Positions 14,201 to 25,083 of a stretch of 64,000 nt of DNA are shown piece by piece. The notes below the pieces were generated by a model that saw only the letters and a list, made by a program, of their open reading frames with translations, was not told where the DNA came from and did no database searches. Made by a program: the position numbers and the translations under genes. Source of the DNA: Pogona vitticeps (Eukaryota; Chordata; Lepidosauria; Squamata; Agamidae); contig NC_135783.1 in assembly GCF_051106095.1 (NCBI RefSeq), forward strand, positions 58,003,447 to 58,067,446, written 5' to 3'. The first letter of the stretch is position 1. Each line of letters begins with the position of its first letter.

Positions 14201-17200
14201 CCCCACTGTTCTATTTTCTTAGGAGCTGAGATGGGCAGAGTCTGAGTCTCTCTCTCAGTTGTCATGGGGAGGGACGGCACTCCAGCGAGAGAGCTACTAT
14301 TCTCAACCCTCATCTCACAATCATTCAATTGCTTTTTTGTGCATGGTGAATTTACTTCATCAAGCACCTCTGCTGAAGGTTGAAGGATATCAAAAGAGTC
14401 CTGGAATGTGGAGCAGGGGCTACAGTGGGAAGAGGCAGTGGGACAGGGATGGTTTGAAGTTTCCCATTAAGTCTCCCAGTTCTTTTGTCCTACTACAGCC
14501 CTCTGCCCCAAACCCTTGGAAGTCCCCTCAAGTTCAGGAGGAGCAGGGTCTCTTTGACTACAATGGAATGAAGAAACTAGAGAATTATCTTTGCATGAGA
14601 TAAAAATCCATGATCAGTAGAGCTTAGTGGAGATGAATGCATTACACACATAGCCAATGTGCTACACAAAATAGTGTTCAGATGAGCTAGGAACAATGTT
14701 TTATGAGAGGGACAAGTAGTGGCATGGGAGAGATTCCCTTTTCTCCTGAGATTTTTCTGTAATGAAAGCATTCCAAATGCCATGGTGGAAACAAGATGTT
14801 TTATAAAACATGGTGCCTTTTTTTCTTATATTTTCTTTCCAGGTCAATGCCTTAATGCCACCGGAAACCTTTATTCCTGTCATCAGGGGCCTGATGGCCA
14901 ACCATCTGTCTCCTGTGAGACGTAAAGCAATGGACCTCTTGAACAATAAGTTGCAGCAGCGCACTCAATGGCAGGAAACACAAGTAAGCTCGTTATTTCT
15001 GATGTTCTCTGCCTTCGTATGCCACAGATGATGATTGGATAAAATTCTCTTGTTTAGCCTAGTATGTTGCAACTAGAGTACACCCATTGAATCAGTGGGG
15101 ATTTGGCGAGTTCCATTGATTCAGTGGTCCTATTCTAGTTGCACCTTACTACACTAAGCCAGGGACATGGTGGCGCTGCGGGCTAAACCGCAGAAGCCTT
15201 TGGGCTGCAGGGTCAGAAGACCAAGCAGTCAGAAGATCGAATCCACGCGACGGAGTGAGCGCCCGTCGCTTGTCCCAGCTCCCGCAAACCTAGTGGTTCG
15301 AAAGCATGCAAATGCCAGTAGATAAATAGGGACCACCTCGGTGGGAAGGTAACAGCGTTCCGTGTCTAAGTTGCACTGGCCATGTGACCACGGAAGATTG
15401 TCTTCGGACAAATGCTGGCTCTATGGCTTGGAAACGGGAATGAGCACCACCTCCTAGAGTCGAACACGACTGGACAAAAATTGTCAAGGGGAACCTTTAC
15501 CTTACATTAAGCCAGAGTCATTGGTTTCTGATTGACTTGTCTACCCTGTGGGTTAAGGAAGGGCTAGTAGGAAAGAATACTGGGGCATGAACATTTCCTT
15601 ATGTGGTTCCCATATCGCAACTTTGGTTCTGGCTTTTGCAGTGCAATTGGAAAAAATTGGTGGTAGGTGGGAGAATTCAGGCAATCATTCCTCTCAATTT
15701 CTGCAAGTCTCCTTTAGTATTCCTTTCACACAGCAAGAACCCACAATGGTTACTGGGCACTGGATCACTACTGAGCCTTGCAATTTTTCTTCGCATTTCA
15801 GGTTGATTTGCTGTTAGAAATGGTTCCTGATCTCATTACCGTTGTGCAGCGTAAGACGAGCGAGGCCGAGGAGGAGCAGGCAATCAACAGGCAAACTGCA
15901 CTGTTCAGCTTGAAACTACTCTGCAAGTGTTTTGGCAGCAAACACACGCAGCCGTTTGTGACTGTGCTGAAAATGGCTGTCGATGTGGTCTCTTCAGAAG
16001 GGAAGGAAGACAGAAATGTCATAGGAAGTGCTTTGCTGTGTATAGCTGAAGTCACCTGTGTGTTGAAAGCACTGGCAATACCTCAGCTTCCAAGGTAGCC
16101 CAGCTCCTAATAAACCTTATAAATAATGGTAAAACAAGCAGTTTTAAGTTGTTGCATTTCTTCCAGTTATACTTGTATCAGCAAGATAGGCCCAGATGTT
16201 TGTGTCTTCTTCTTGCAGGGGTTTGGGGTAAGTCTGAGGATAAGGAGCCCTGGTGGTGGCTGAGGGAGAATTTGGACTGGTGACAATCCTGTCACAAGTC
16301 CAGTCTTGTTATCCACAATCCTGTGTCAATTTACAGAGGTTTAAATGGCTTTGAAATACATGTATATCTTTCATATGAATATCCTGACTATGTTGGGGAA
16401 AGTGTTTTGTACAATGACTTTGTGCTTTGTATGTATTTCTGACTTATGTAAGAGTACCAAGCTGATGTCACGACGTTTTTCATAATGTAACCTGAGCTGA
16501 CATTATATTATACTGATAATCTCTGTGCATTTGAGAATATTTTCTTTGAATTATTTGCCCTTATTATTTCTTTGAAATGTATTGTGGTGAAATGTATTTG
16601 ACCTGAATTAAGCTAACCTTCTATATGTATTATTTAATAGGCTTATGCCAGCATTGCTAAAGATACTGAAACAAAAAACGGAATTGATGGCCAATGAAAT
16701 CTACTTGCTTAGCACAGTGACGGCACTGTTGAAAATCGTGGAAACATTGCCACGTTTCCTTAGTCCGTATCTGCTGGATCTCTTGCTGCAGGTGAGTAAT
16801 GGGTCTTCATTGGAACATGAAGAACTGTGAATCAATTAAGTAACAAAACATATGAGACTTTTTCATGACCTAATTAGACCTATACAATTGCTGCCTGTCA
16901 GGTGGTCCATTTGGAAAGGATTGCCATTCAAATGGGACCTTCATCCCACGTTAATCTACGGGTGACATCTCTGAAAACTACCTTAGCAACAAAGCTTCCA
17001 CCCAGAGTTCTTCTGCCAGCAGTTGCAAAGTGTTATAGTGAAGTAGCAAGTGCTTATAAGGTATGATATGCTTCTGCTCTTCAATTAAGTGAACGTATCT
17101 GTTAGTGATGTTTTGTTTAATTTTTTTTAAAGAGATGGTAATAGAGTGACATTCACAAACGAAGTGGCTATTGAATACTAAAAGGTCAAGGAGCAAGAAT

Positions 17201-20200
17201 TCCACCTGCAAAAGCCAGGTCTTATATTATAGTGACAGTTGGGTTTGACTGGCAAATTCCCCGAGTTCGAAAATAACTTGCTGGAAGTAGCACCTTAATA
17301 ACATTAATGGTGACATGTTACTTTTTGTGACCATTTTAAAATGCCAAGTATGAAAGAAATTCTTTTGCAAGGCAATGTTATTTTGGAACTTTGTATGTGG
17401 TGATTTGAGCATCAGTTGTATGCTTCTTTCCGTTGTGTTTCCCCCCTAGAACTATCTGGGTACAGTAATGGATATTCTGAAGGTGCATATTACCATTCTG
17501 GAAAGAGATCAGCTGAGTGCACATCAGTCTGAGCTGACAACATTTTTCATGAATGCACTGGACTTCAGAGCTGAACATTCTGAGGTGAGTGTAGGAGAGA
17601 TCTTTAGGAAGCAGCACTGAATATATCAGCCCCTTCCAAGACACGCCAAGCTTACTTTCAGTTGCATTATCAAAAGAGACAGAAGAGCTAGTCAAGAGAT
17701 AGAATGTATGAATCCAAGCTGCATGGAAAAATTACATATTGATCTATCACTGTACACTAATGCTCAATCTTTACAGACTTGCATATTGGCCATCAGTATA
17801 TTATGGTCAGTCAAGCTGCATCCAACGTATGGCAATCTTAACAGGTTTGCTCGGTGTGTGAGAGAGTTAAGAAGTGGTTTTACTGTTGCCTAACCCAGTA
17901 AGTTTCCACATCCAAGCAGTGATTCAAACTCAGGTCTCCTGGCTTAGTCCATCACGCCTCCATTCATTACACCACATTGGCTCTCAGTGACTACTTACTG
18001 CAATATTATCCTTAATATTTATAGTAGGTAAAAATATGAGTAAATACTGTAAATGTTGTTGTAAAGCTTCTGAAAAGTAGTATCTATTTTGTTCTAGGAT
18101 AATCTGGAGGATGTCGGGAAAATAGAAACTCATATTATTATGTGCTTAATCAGCATGGTTATGAGGCTCTCTGAAATATCTTTCAGACCCCTCTTCTTCA
18201 AGGTAGGAGTGTTGATATGATTCTTCTTTTGACAACTTATACTTGTAACAAAATTAAACTTCCTCTCTCTGCGTATTTCAGCTCTTCGATTGGGCAAGAA
18301 CTGAGGGTGCTTCAAAGGACAGGTTGTTGACTTTTTGCCAACTGGCAGATTGCATTGCTGGACAGCTAAAGGGACTGTTCACTCTCTTTGCTGGTCATTT
18401 AGTGAAGCCTTTTGCTAACATTCTGAATCAGATCAATACTTCCAAAAAGCGTAAGTTTCCTGCTGTGGCATATGAGTAAAAAGGACAATTCTAGGAAACA
18501 TAGTAACATTTGAATCTGTTTTTCCCTGATTATGTTGTGCTCATTTTCCTTAGTATATTGCATGCCAAAATCCAGGATTTCTTAATCCAGAAATTCAAAA
18601 GTCTATAGATTCATTATGTGAAAATACCGCCCCTCCCATTGTCCTAAGCATAGGTGAGACCCAGACAGAGGGTGAGGGAGTAAATGGTGCTGAACCAGTC
18701 TTGGGACCTGTAGTCTGACCTAAAATAGTAACTAACCCAACAGATTACTGTATTTTTCTGTTAGAAGATGCTAGTTTTTCTTTAAATCATTACACTAAAA
18801 ATTGAGGTGCGTCTTTTACATGGAAGTAAGCTGAGATAGCTGGGGAGAAAACAAAACCGCACATACCTTGTCTCTGTAAACAGGCTTCCCTCAGTCAGGC
18901 TTAGCTTCCTACAGTCACGAGCCTTATGGAACTGACGTCAACTGACACTGAACAAACCAATTGGAACACACCTCCTTGGAGGTGGAGTCTGTAGGCTCGG
19001 ACTCATAATGTCCAACGTTTTGAGCCCAGAGGCGGAATACAGTGGTGCCGCGCATAGCGAGGTTAATCCGTTCCGGATTAACCTTCGCTATAGCGAAACA
19101 TCGCTGAACGGATCAAAAAAACCTATTGGAACGCATTAAACATCGTTTAATGCGTTCCAAATGGGCCGAAAACTCACCGTTCAGCGATGTTCCAGGATGG
19201 CCGGCAGCCATTTTCGCGCCCTCCCCTCGCTTAACGAGGGCGCGAAAACGCTGCGCGCGGCCATTTCGGGGCTTCCGGCGGCCATTTTGTCCGCCGAACA
19301 GCTGATCGTCGGGCTTCGTTTTGCGAAGATCGGTAAGCGAAACGCTTGCCGATCTTCGCAAAGCGAGTTTCGCCCTATCTAAACAACGTTGAGCGATCGC
19401 ATTAGCGATCCCAAAAAAGGGATCGCTATGCGATTTCGTCGTTGTACAGTGCGCTCATTAAGCGAGGCACCACTGTATTCAAAAGCTAAATTTTCTTAAT
19501 TTTGGGATTAGAAAGGGGGGCATGTTATAAATGGGGGCATAAACGGAAAAATATGGTACTTACCATTCTAGCTCTGGTTTGGCTGTGCAAAGCAGGAATT
19601 AGAATTCCACAAAATAGCTAACTTCAGAAAGCATATCAGCCTTGCAATGTAGGTCACTGCCACTACACACATTTGAGCTCAAAAATACTTCTCAAAAATT
19701 GTCAAGGGACAAGGATGGTTTTAGTATCAAGGTTCCCAATTCAATAACCAGGTCAAAATGGGGAGAATGTTTTGTAGTAAAGCCAGATCAAAATCCCCCA
19801 AAAGTCAAAAAAGAAATAAATCCAATGATAGAGGCAAGTTTGAAGAAAAGCAGGAAAATCACAGCAACAAAGGAAGAAAGTTAACTCTTTATTTTAGGGA
19901 TGGAATTGTCAGATTTCTTGGACTACAAATCCCGCAATTCTCCTTTCAGGCAGTTCTGGCTGAAGTTCTGGCTTACCAGGGAGAAGGCCTCAATGGAAGG
20001 CTTTAAAGCTTAGCTAGGCCTGACTCTGCTCATGCTCCTGGTTTCTGCCCAAGTGATACTTGGGAGCTTTTTTTCTGAACAGGACGTTAGGTGGAGGTAG
20101 GCCTAGCTAAGCCTCAAAGGCTTCCTGCTGAGGCCCGTCTTCCAGATGAGCCATGTTGAAGTGTCTGTCAGCTAGAACTTGCACCGTGTGCTTCCATTCT

Positions 20201-23200
20201 AGTGTAAAGAATAGCATAGCTGCAGGGCATGCACACAGAACATCTCATCACAGCAGCATGGTAGGATAGTATTTGAGCTTAAAAGGCCCCAAAGTGTATT
20301 CCCATGCCCCATTCTATATATTAATCATCATTTTCAGACCCTTCCACACTTTTCAGTCAGCCAGGTAGCATTTCTCCTTGAAAGTAGGCAGTGTCTCTTG
20401 CTCCACCCCCCATCATCCCAACTGAAACCAAATTAAAATTAGCCCAATACCGGTCTGGCCTTGGGGCGGCGCATTCCCAAGAGATAAGCCATAGCCATAG
20501 GCATTTCCTTTCTTGCTGTGGGCCACCAGCTGAGCCATTTTTCTTCTCAGAATATATAATGCAGCCTAGCATGTATATACTGTATATGTATATAAGAATT
20601 AATAAGTTGTATTTTCTTAATTGAACATGTGTAACCAGATTCTGTCTGGTGTCAGCCAATAAGTGCTTAGAGGGTTAACTGTCAGAGATATATGCAGTTG
20701 AGATGAAACTTGTCTGCTAATAACGCTGTTGATATGCTAGTGTTCTGGCTCACACACATACTTTTTTTATACTCACACTTAATCTCTCATGTATAAACTC
20801 AGAAATTTCAGCATTTCGCACCAATTCAGTCCTGCTCTAAAAAGATCCCTTCTCCTTTCCTCATTTTTATCTCAGATTTTGAGACACATTATAACCCAAA
20901 CAAACTTTAAATAGCAAACAAATGTTTGCATATGTAGATTGTCACCTAGAGCAGCCTGACTAATTGAAAGAAGTTGCTCCAGTGTCTAAAGAATCCAAAG
21001 AATACCAAAAGAGAGAGAAATAGTGTAATTGTTCTTTCCTTTTTTGTGTGTAAGTTCATTTGTGACCCTCAGCTGATTGAAACTGTCCAAAATCCTGTTG
21101 CATATGTTTTGCTGTGGAAGGTTGAGGATGCCACTAGCATGGGGAATTTTTCTTCTAAAACTACTAGAATGGGGGGAAATTTCAAGAATTAAAGACTTCC
21201 TCATTTTCTGCCATGGCTTGCCTGACTTGCAAGCAACTCTTCCATTGCTTGGAAGCCATCTGTGCTGCCGGATATTATCAGTAGACAGAGGTTTTCCGTT
21301 AGGTTACAGACTTCCTCTTTCCATCCTGCTGCTCCCATGCAATGAAATGGTTTAGTCATCAGAAACTACCTACCATAATTAGTAGTGTAGCATATTGCAC
21401 AAATTGGTCACAGTCGCTTCAGCTTAAACACTGAGGTCACAGGTTGAGTGTCACTCCTATCTGTATACCTGAAAACATTGCTGTTTCAAACCTCAGTGTG
21501 TTCACAGCTGATGTTCTCACTCACATGGAGCTTGTGCAGACCACAGTCACTGTAGATGTTATGCTGATAGTAATTAGGTAATTTCCATTTATCTGTTTTC
21601 TTACTCTGTTCTTGTGCAGATGAAGCTTTCTTTGACTCAGAGAACAACACTGAAAAGAGCTGTTTGTTGCTACAGTTCATTCTCGATTGTTTACACAAAA
21701 TCTTCCTGTTTGATTCTCATCGCTTTGTGAGCAAAGAGAGAGCAGAAACACTGATGATGCCATTGGTGAATCAGGTATAAATAATCAGATTGCTTCTTAG
21801 CTGGTGTATAGTACGGACATTTAAGACTCTTAACCAGTTCCCCTTAGTCCACCATATATATTAATGTTTAAATTAATATGTGAGTGGACATAAATTGTTT
21901 TCCCTCCCCCTTCTTATTCTATTTCTTTTCCATTATTGCCAAATCATATACATCCACTTAAGACCCTGAATCTAGTGTACTGCCTTGGTTTTACTACTTA
22001 TAAAGAAGAGCATGTCTTTCAAATTAAATGTAACAATGCTGATGCATTACTTGGAATTGGCTGAAATCCTGTAGTGTTATTCTGCAAAAGATGTGACTTT
22101 TAGTACCTTATTGCCATGAGTTAATAAATCCCTGTAGGCATTATTTGTTGTACACAAAATCACACAACTCAGTGTGCAACCCTAATGTCTGTAGATTTCT
22201 TAACTTACACCAATGTGCTTCTAAAATATATGCTTTTTGCTTAATTGATACCACTGACCATGGTATCCTTCTGTTCCATCTCTGTGGGATGGGACTTGGA
22301 GGCATTGTCGTAGAGTGGCTCCAGTCCTTCCTGGAGGGGAGAACTCAGAAGGTGGTGCTGGGTGACTCCTGCTCAACGCCCTGGCCATTGACCCATGGTG
22401 TTTCTCAGGGTTCTGCTTTGTCACCCATACTTTTTAACATCTACATACAACTGCTGGGAGAGGTTGTCCAGATTTTAGGGTTCAGTGTCACCAGTACGTG
22501 GATGACTCTCAACTCTTCTTTCCACCTAATTCTAGGGAAGCTGTTTTGACTCTAAACCAGTCCTTGGCATCAGTAATGGGCTGGATGAGGGCAAACAAAC
22601 TGAAACTTAATCCAGACAAGAGAGAAGTGCTCCGGGTTAGTCAGAAAGCAGATTAGGGAATAGGGCAGTGATGGTGAACCTATGGCACACTTGCCACAGC
22701 TGGCACCCAGAAGCCCTCTCTGCAGGCACGCAAGCCATAAGTTGCCAGATTGCTACTCCCTCCCCCTGCACAGCCAAACCTGAGGTGGTGGCTGTAGCTG
22801 CAGTACTGGCGCTTCAACAGGCAGATCTGGAGCAGGCTGGGGCTGCTGGTGGATCTGGAGTGGGGTCTCAAGGCACCTCTGTGCCCAGGATCCCCCCTTC
22901 TGCCACCACTTCCAGCTTCACCACTGCCACTTCCGGTTCCGCCACCTGCTGGGTTTTGTGGTTTTTTGGGCACTCGGGCCCCAAAAGGTTCGCCATCACT
23001 GGAATAGGGATACTACCTGTGCTGGATAGGATTACACACACAAACACACACCCCGAAAACTCAAGTCCACAGCTTGGGTGTACTCCTGGATTCATCCCTA
23101 AGCTTGGATGCCTAGATCTCAGCGGTGGCCAGGAGTGCATTTGTACAGCTAAAGCTGGTGCACCAGCTGCGCCTGTTCCTTGAGATGTTGGATCTGACTA

Positions 23201-25083
23201 TAGTGGCACATGCCTTTGTTACATCCTGTTTGGGTTACTGCAACATGCTCTATGTGGGGCTGCCTTTGAAGACAGTTCAGAAACTTCAGCTGGTGCAAAA
23301 TTCGGCAGCCAGACTCCTGACTGGGGGCAGCTACAGGGAGCATATAACGCACCTGTTACAAGAACTGCACTGGCTGCCAGTCTGTTTCTGGGCCCAATTC
23401 AAAGTGCTGGTCGTTACCTATAAAGCCCTGTATAGCTTGGGTCCAGGCTACCTGAATTCTGTCAGATTCCAAAAAAGAGGTTTGTTTAAAAAAGCTTAGT
23501 TTTATAAGGTCATAACCCAAGACTGATTTAAGTGAATTGAGAGGAATTTGGGGAGACTAGCTAACACAGATGAACTGAAGCTATGCAATCTGTTTCACCT
23601 GGTGTGCATGTGATTATATTTCTCAAAATAGCTGGAAAACATGCTTGGTGGTGAAGAAAGATACCAGGAAAGAGTAACAGTGCACTTGGTCCCATGTATA
23701 GCGCAGTTTGCAGTTGCCATGGCAGACGACTCTCTGTGGAAGCCATTGAACTACCAGGTTTTGCTGAAAATGAGGCATTCATCACCCAAGGTATGTACCA
23801 GAGTTGCTACAGTAATTACATCCATGCCACTATGAGGTGATGTCACATGTCAGTGGACTCTTTGGCTAACTTGGTCAGATGCTCAGTTTGGAGTGGGGTA
23901 GAATAAGAGTAATTGCTTCAGTAAACTTTTAGCAAATGGTAATCATATTGTTCCTGGGTGTTGTATGAGTTGTGCAATTAATACACTGTCTTGAACAAAG
24001 CTGCATAGAGAGCTGTGTTGCCTTCACTGCCTACCCTAGAGATTGAATCTCTGAATGTAATAATGTGATACAAAGGTGCCCTTCTGTGACCTGGCTCTTC
24101 CTCTGTTTAGGTTCGATTTGCTGCCTTGTTAGCTTTGTTAGAACTTGCAGAAAAAATAAGAGAAAACTACATGGTACTACTACCAGAGTCTATTCCATTC
24201 TTAGCTGAGCTGATGGAAGGTAATGTATCCAATTCCACAGAGAACTCTTGCTCTGCATTTCGTTGTGTCCTTACCTTTCCTCCATGGCAGGAGTGGGGAA
24301 ATTTTGGGAGGCAAGGGATCAGGCCCCACCCAAATATGTTCAAATGCAATCTGGATGACATCAGTGCCCATCTTATACTACATCTCCCCCTTTAAATGAG
24401 ACATTGGTGAAGCCGGAACCAGGACCCTTTTTAAAAAACTCCCAGCCTTGCTAGGAGCTCTGTTATTGCCCCTTGGAGAACTAATACAGTGGGGTCCCGA
24501 CTTACAAACTTAATCCGTATTGGAAGGCAGTTCTCAGGTCGAAAAGTTCTTAAGTCGAATCTGCATTTCCCATAGGAATGCATTGAAAACCATTTAATCC
24601 GTATCTGCTTTTTTCGTCCATAGAAACTAATGGGAAGCTGCTATTCCGCCTTCTGCCACTAGAGGGGGATATTTTGTTTCTTTTTTTCCTTTTAACCTGA
24701 TGACTTAGCTTTTAAAAAAAGGAAAAAAAAGTTCGTAACTCGAATCTAAGTTCATAAGTCGAGTCCATATATGCCTATGAGAGCAGTTCGTAAGTCGAAA
24801 CATTCGTATGTCGAGCCGTTCGTAAGTCGAGACCCCACTGTAGAAACTGTATTGTCCCACCAAATGTTCAGTGTTTAATGGTGTTCTTTGACTTTGCATC
24901 TCCTGTTTTATCTTTTGCATTTATCAGTTTTGCTTCAGTTAGTTTCCAAGTAACACTTCAGTTACTGTTGTCTTTTTTCCCCTCCTGTTCCCAGATGAAT
25001 GTGAAGAAGTTGAACATCAGTGCCAGAAGACGATTCAGCAGCTTGAAGTTATTCTCGGAGAACCACTGCAGAGTTACTTCTAA
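1..25083 (+). CDS. HEATR1: HEATR1 (UTP10/BP28 homologue), C-terminal 25 exons
   Basis: HEATR1 is a large HEAT-repeat scaffold of the t-UTP (UTPA) part of the small-subunit processome. It acts in the nucleolus in pre-rRNA transcription and 18S processing. Exons read from the sequence: 1-16 (partial), 925-1086, 1416-1658, 3144-3275, 3644-3750, 4448-4591, 6237-6352, 6506-6627, 7410-7538, 7950-8183, 8306-8432, 9083-9249, 12037-12083, 12737-12860, 14843-14983, 15802-16094, 16641-16791, 16902-17060, 17450-17584, 18098-18202, 18282-18450, 21620-21774, 23632-23790, 24111-24219, 24995-25083. All internal borders are AG/GT and all phases join, giving 1,177 residues and a TAA stop. Blocks such as [30 protein letters not shown] and the ending GEPLQSYF match vertebrate HEATR1 from memory. 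Human HEATR1 is 2,144 residues, so about 55% is visible. The BP28CT domain should fall roughly in the exons 17450-21774. The N-terminal half lies left of the window. Confidence 0.97.
2341..2478. mobile_element. palindromic hAT-type MITE
   Basis: The 138-bp element is almost entirely an inverted repeat: ends CAGTGGTTCTTAACCTTGGG and its complement, with the motif CTGCAACTCCCAGAAGCC inside. It is flanked by CTTTAGAG (2333-2340) and CTTTACAG (2479-2486), a 7/8 match to an 8-bp target duplication, as expected for hAT elements. A second copy lies at 45630-45766. It sits in a HEATR1 intron. Confidence 0.85.
4797..5095. mobile_element. hAT-type non-autonomous element with perfect 8-bp target duplication
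   Basis: The 299-bp element has ends CAGTGGTCCCCAACC and GGTTGGGGACCCCGG in inverted orientation. It is flanked on both sides by TGCTAGCA (4789-4796 and 5096-5103). The interior is GC-rich with repeated GCATGC/CACGAAGG units. Long open frames across it on both strands are products of this composition, not genes. The perfect duplication points to a fairly recent insertion into the HEATR1 intron. Confidence 0.88.
5353..5602. repeat. perfect 68-bp inverted repeat (fold-back structure)
   Basis: Bases 5353-5420 and 5535-5602 are exact reverse complements over 68 bp, separated by a 114-bp spacer (5421-5534). I found no terminal motif or target duplication typical of a transposon. The structure lies in the HEATR1 intron between exons 4448-4591 and 6237-6352. 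Its RNA would form a long perfect hairpin. Complete identity means the event is recent, is maintained by conversion, or is an assembly artefact. Confidence 0.9.
5741..6159. mobile_element. Tigger-like (mariner superfamily) MITE, CTTGCGAG subtype
   Basis: Ends CATTGGTGCCTCACAAGACG and CGTCTTGTGAGGCACCCCTG are inverted repeats flanked by TA. The interior repeats CTTGCGA and the line GCGTTCCTATGGG. It is a non-autonomous element in a HEATR1 intron, related to the other TA-flanked copies and closest to 63207-63438. Confidence 0.82.
7692..7880 (+). mobile_element. tRNA-derived SINE with BovB-like tail
   Basis: The head has a pol III A box (TGGCGCAGTGG) and B box (GGTTTGAATCTC). The 3' part (GTCAGTTCCAACTTGGTGGCACATAAGAAC) resembles the BovB LINE tail that drives squamate SINEs. 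It sits in a HEATR1 intron. Confidence 0.75.
8774..8812. repeat. (TAC)n microsatellite
   Basis: Imperfect TAC/TAT triplets directly precede the acceptor of the candidate cassette exon 8834-8911. Confidence 0.9.
8834..8911 (+). other. candidate in-frame cassette exon in a HEATR1 intron
   Basis: A 78-bp open stretch (26 codons) is bounded by a pyrimidine-rich TCTCTGTAG acceptor and an AAAAG/GTAGAC donor. The preceding HEATR1 exon ends with one spare base and the following one starts with two. Insertion of this segment would therefore keep the frame and adds no stop. The human protein, as remembered, has no matching insertion between LPEEKE and the FNVETHTSK region. Chance or a lineage-specific exon are both possible. 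Confidence 0.3.
9361..10960 (-). mobile_element. 5'-truncated LINE (jockey/CR1/L2/Rex1 group) with open reverse transcriptase frame
   Basis: An uninterrupted 440-codon frame (9569-10891) encodes the reverse transcriptase core and C-terminus. FVDYSSAFN lies at residues 121-129 (first catalytic Asp), [11 protein letters not shown] at 178-188 and FADDTTVVG at 210-218, followed by a LLPSGRRYR-type end. The 3' end reads TTTCGTTGTATGTG..ACAATGACAATAAA and runs into an (AAT)n array at 9361-9405, which is the element's own tail. The endonuclease part is absent, so the copy is 5'-truncated. The intact frame suggests a young insertion in the HEATR1 intron. The clade assignment is tentative. Confidence 0.88.
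11196..11284. repeat. (CAGA)n then (TAGA)n microsatellite
   Basis: About 18 tetranucleotide units change from CAGA to TAGA at about 11261. It lies in the HEATR1 intron right of the LINE. Confidence 0.95.
13197..13284. repeat. 15-bp hairpin plus tandem 27-bp palindromic unit
   Basis: AGATTTCTCTCTCAA (13197-13211) and its exact complement (13218-13232) surround a 6-base loop. Next come two copies of a 27-bp unit (13231-13257, 13258-13284), each holding the palindrome ATTACAATG-TTATA-CATTGTAAT. It lies in a HEATR1 intron. Confidence 0.85.
13540..14230 (-). other. GC-rich block, possible retroelement remnant
   Basis: This block is much richer in G+C and pyrimidines than the surrounding HEATR1 intron. 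On the minus strand it holds a charged stretch ([20 protein letters not shown]) and basic segments resembling a Gag-like or ORF1-like protein. The 201-codon plus-strand frame over it is probably a shadow. I cannot name a family. If it is a retroelement it is an old, broken one. Confidence 0.3.
15068..15143. repeat. short palindromic repeat (TGCAACTAGA ends)
   Basis: Inverted ends TGCAACTAGAGTA and the complement TATTCTAGTTGCA enclose CCATTGAATCAGTGG and CCATTGATTCAGTGG. Similar TAGAGTAG..CCATTGA lines occur near 8585-8690 and 34275-34310. It is probably a small MITE or a piece of one. No clear target duplication was found. Confidence 0.5.
15163..15503 (+). mobile_element. full-length Squam1/Sauria-type SINE with 12-bp target duplication
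   Basis: The 341-bp SINE begins with a tRNA-like head (GGTGGCGCTGCGGG, then GATCGAATCC as B box). It ends GTCGAACACGACTGGAC..GGGGAACCTTTACCTT, a BovB-related tail. It is flanked by ACACTAAGCCAG (15151-15162) and ACATTAAGCCAG (15504-15515), an 11/12 match. This family is diagnostic of squamates, as far as I know. Confidence 0.82.
17805..17990 (-). mobile_element. tRNA-derived SINE, reverse orientation
   Basis: On the minus strand it reads GAGCCAATGTGGTGTAATG.. with a B box close to GAGTTTGAATCAC and a tail similar to CATAAGTCGGATGCGACTTGATGG. It lies in a HEATR1 intron. Confidence 0.7.
18748..19556. mobile_element. TA-flanked MITE (CTGTATTTTTCTGTT ends), interrupted
   Basis: Terminal inverted repeats CTGTATTTTTCTGTT and AACGGAAAAATATGG are flanked by TA (18746-18747 and 19557-19558). 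The internal sequence resembles the reptile repeats that spell out CGTCTTATACACGG-like lines. It was later split by the Tigger-like insertion 19040-19475. It is mariner-type by its TA flank. Confidence 0.7.
19040..19475. mobile_element. Tigger-like MITE, GCGATCGC-rich subtype, nested in an older MITE
   Basis: Ends CAGTGGTGCCGCGCATAGCG and CGCTCATTAAGCGAGGCACCACTG are flanked by TA. The interior is very rich in CpG and in AGCGA/TCGCT motifs. It is inserted inside the TA-flanked element 18748-19556, so it is the younger of the two. It makes a false CpG island within a HEATR1 intron. Confidence 0.87.
22229..23480 (+). mobile_element. L2/CR1-like LINE fragment, split by a hAT element
   Basis: Left of the insertion it encodes the reverse transcriptase middle (DHGILL, then [14 protein letters not shown], then [16 protein letters not shown]). 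Right of it comes the C-terminal part ([15 protein letters not shown], then [12 protein letters not shown], then [16 protein letters not shown]). The YADD-type site is degraded and the frames shift. It is an old, broken copy in a HEATR1 intron. Confidence 0.82.
22666..23001. mobile_element. hAT-type non-autonomous element inserted in the LINE, perfect 8-bp duplication
   Basis: The 336-bp element has ends CAGTGATGGTGAACCTATGG and GGTTCGCCATCACTG. It is flanked exactly by GAATAGGG (22658-22665 and 23002-23009). Its insertion into the LINE 22229-23480 shows that it is younger than that copy. Confidence 0.88.
24487..24840. mobile_element. Tigger-like MITE, CTTACGAA/AAGTCGA subtype
   Basis: Ends CAGTGGGGTCCCGACTTAC and GTAAGTCGAGACCCCACTG are flanked by TA. 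It repeats AAGTCGA internally. It lies in the last HEATR1 intron, 150 bp before the final exon. Confidence 0.87.

Larger units (their letters stand above)
12861..14842 (+). other. HEATR1 intron, 2.0 kb
   Basis: It contains the hairpin/tandem unit at 13197-13284 and the GC-rich block at 13540-14230. The rest shows nothing I can name. Confidence 0.75.
18451..21619 (+). other. HEATR1 intron, 3.2 kb
   Basis: It contains the nested MITE pair 18748-19556. Between 19560 and 21619 I see only unassigned sequence, including an inverted AGCTTAGCTAGGCCT / AGGCCTAGCTAAGC pair near 20007 and 20100. Confidence 0.7.

Noticed and set aside
19040-19475. Apparent CpG island that could be a promoter
   Set aside because: It is fully explained by a TA-flanked Tigger-like MITE.
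22680-23183. Overlapping frames on both strands around 22.7-23.2 kb
   Set aside because: They fall in the hAT element and LINE fragment and cross their borders.
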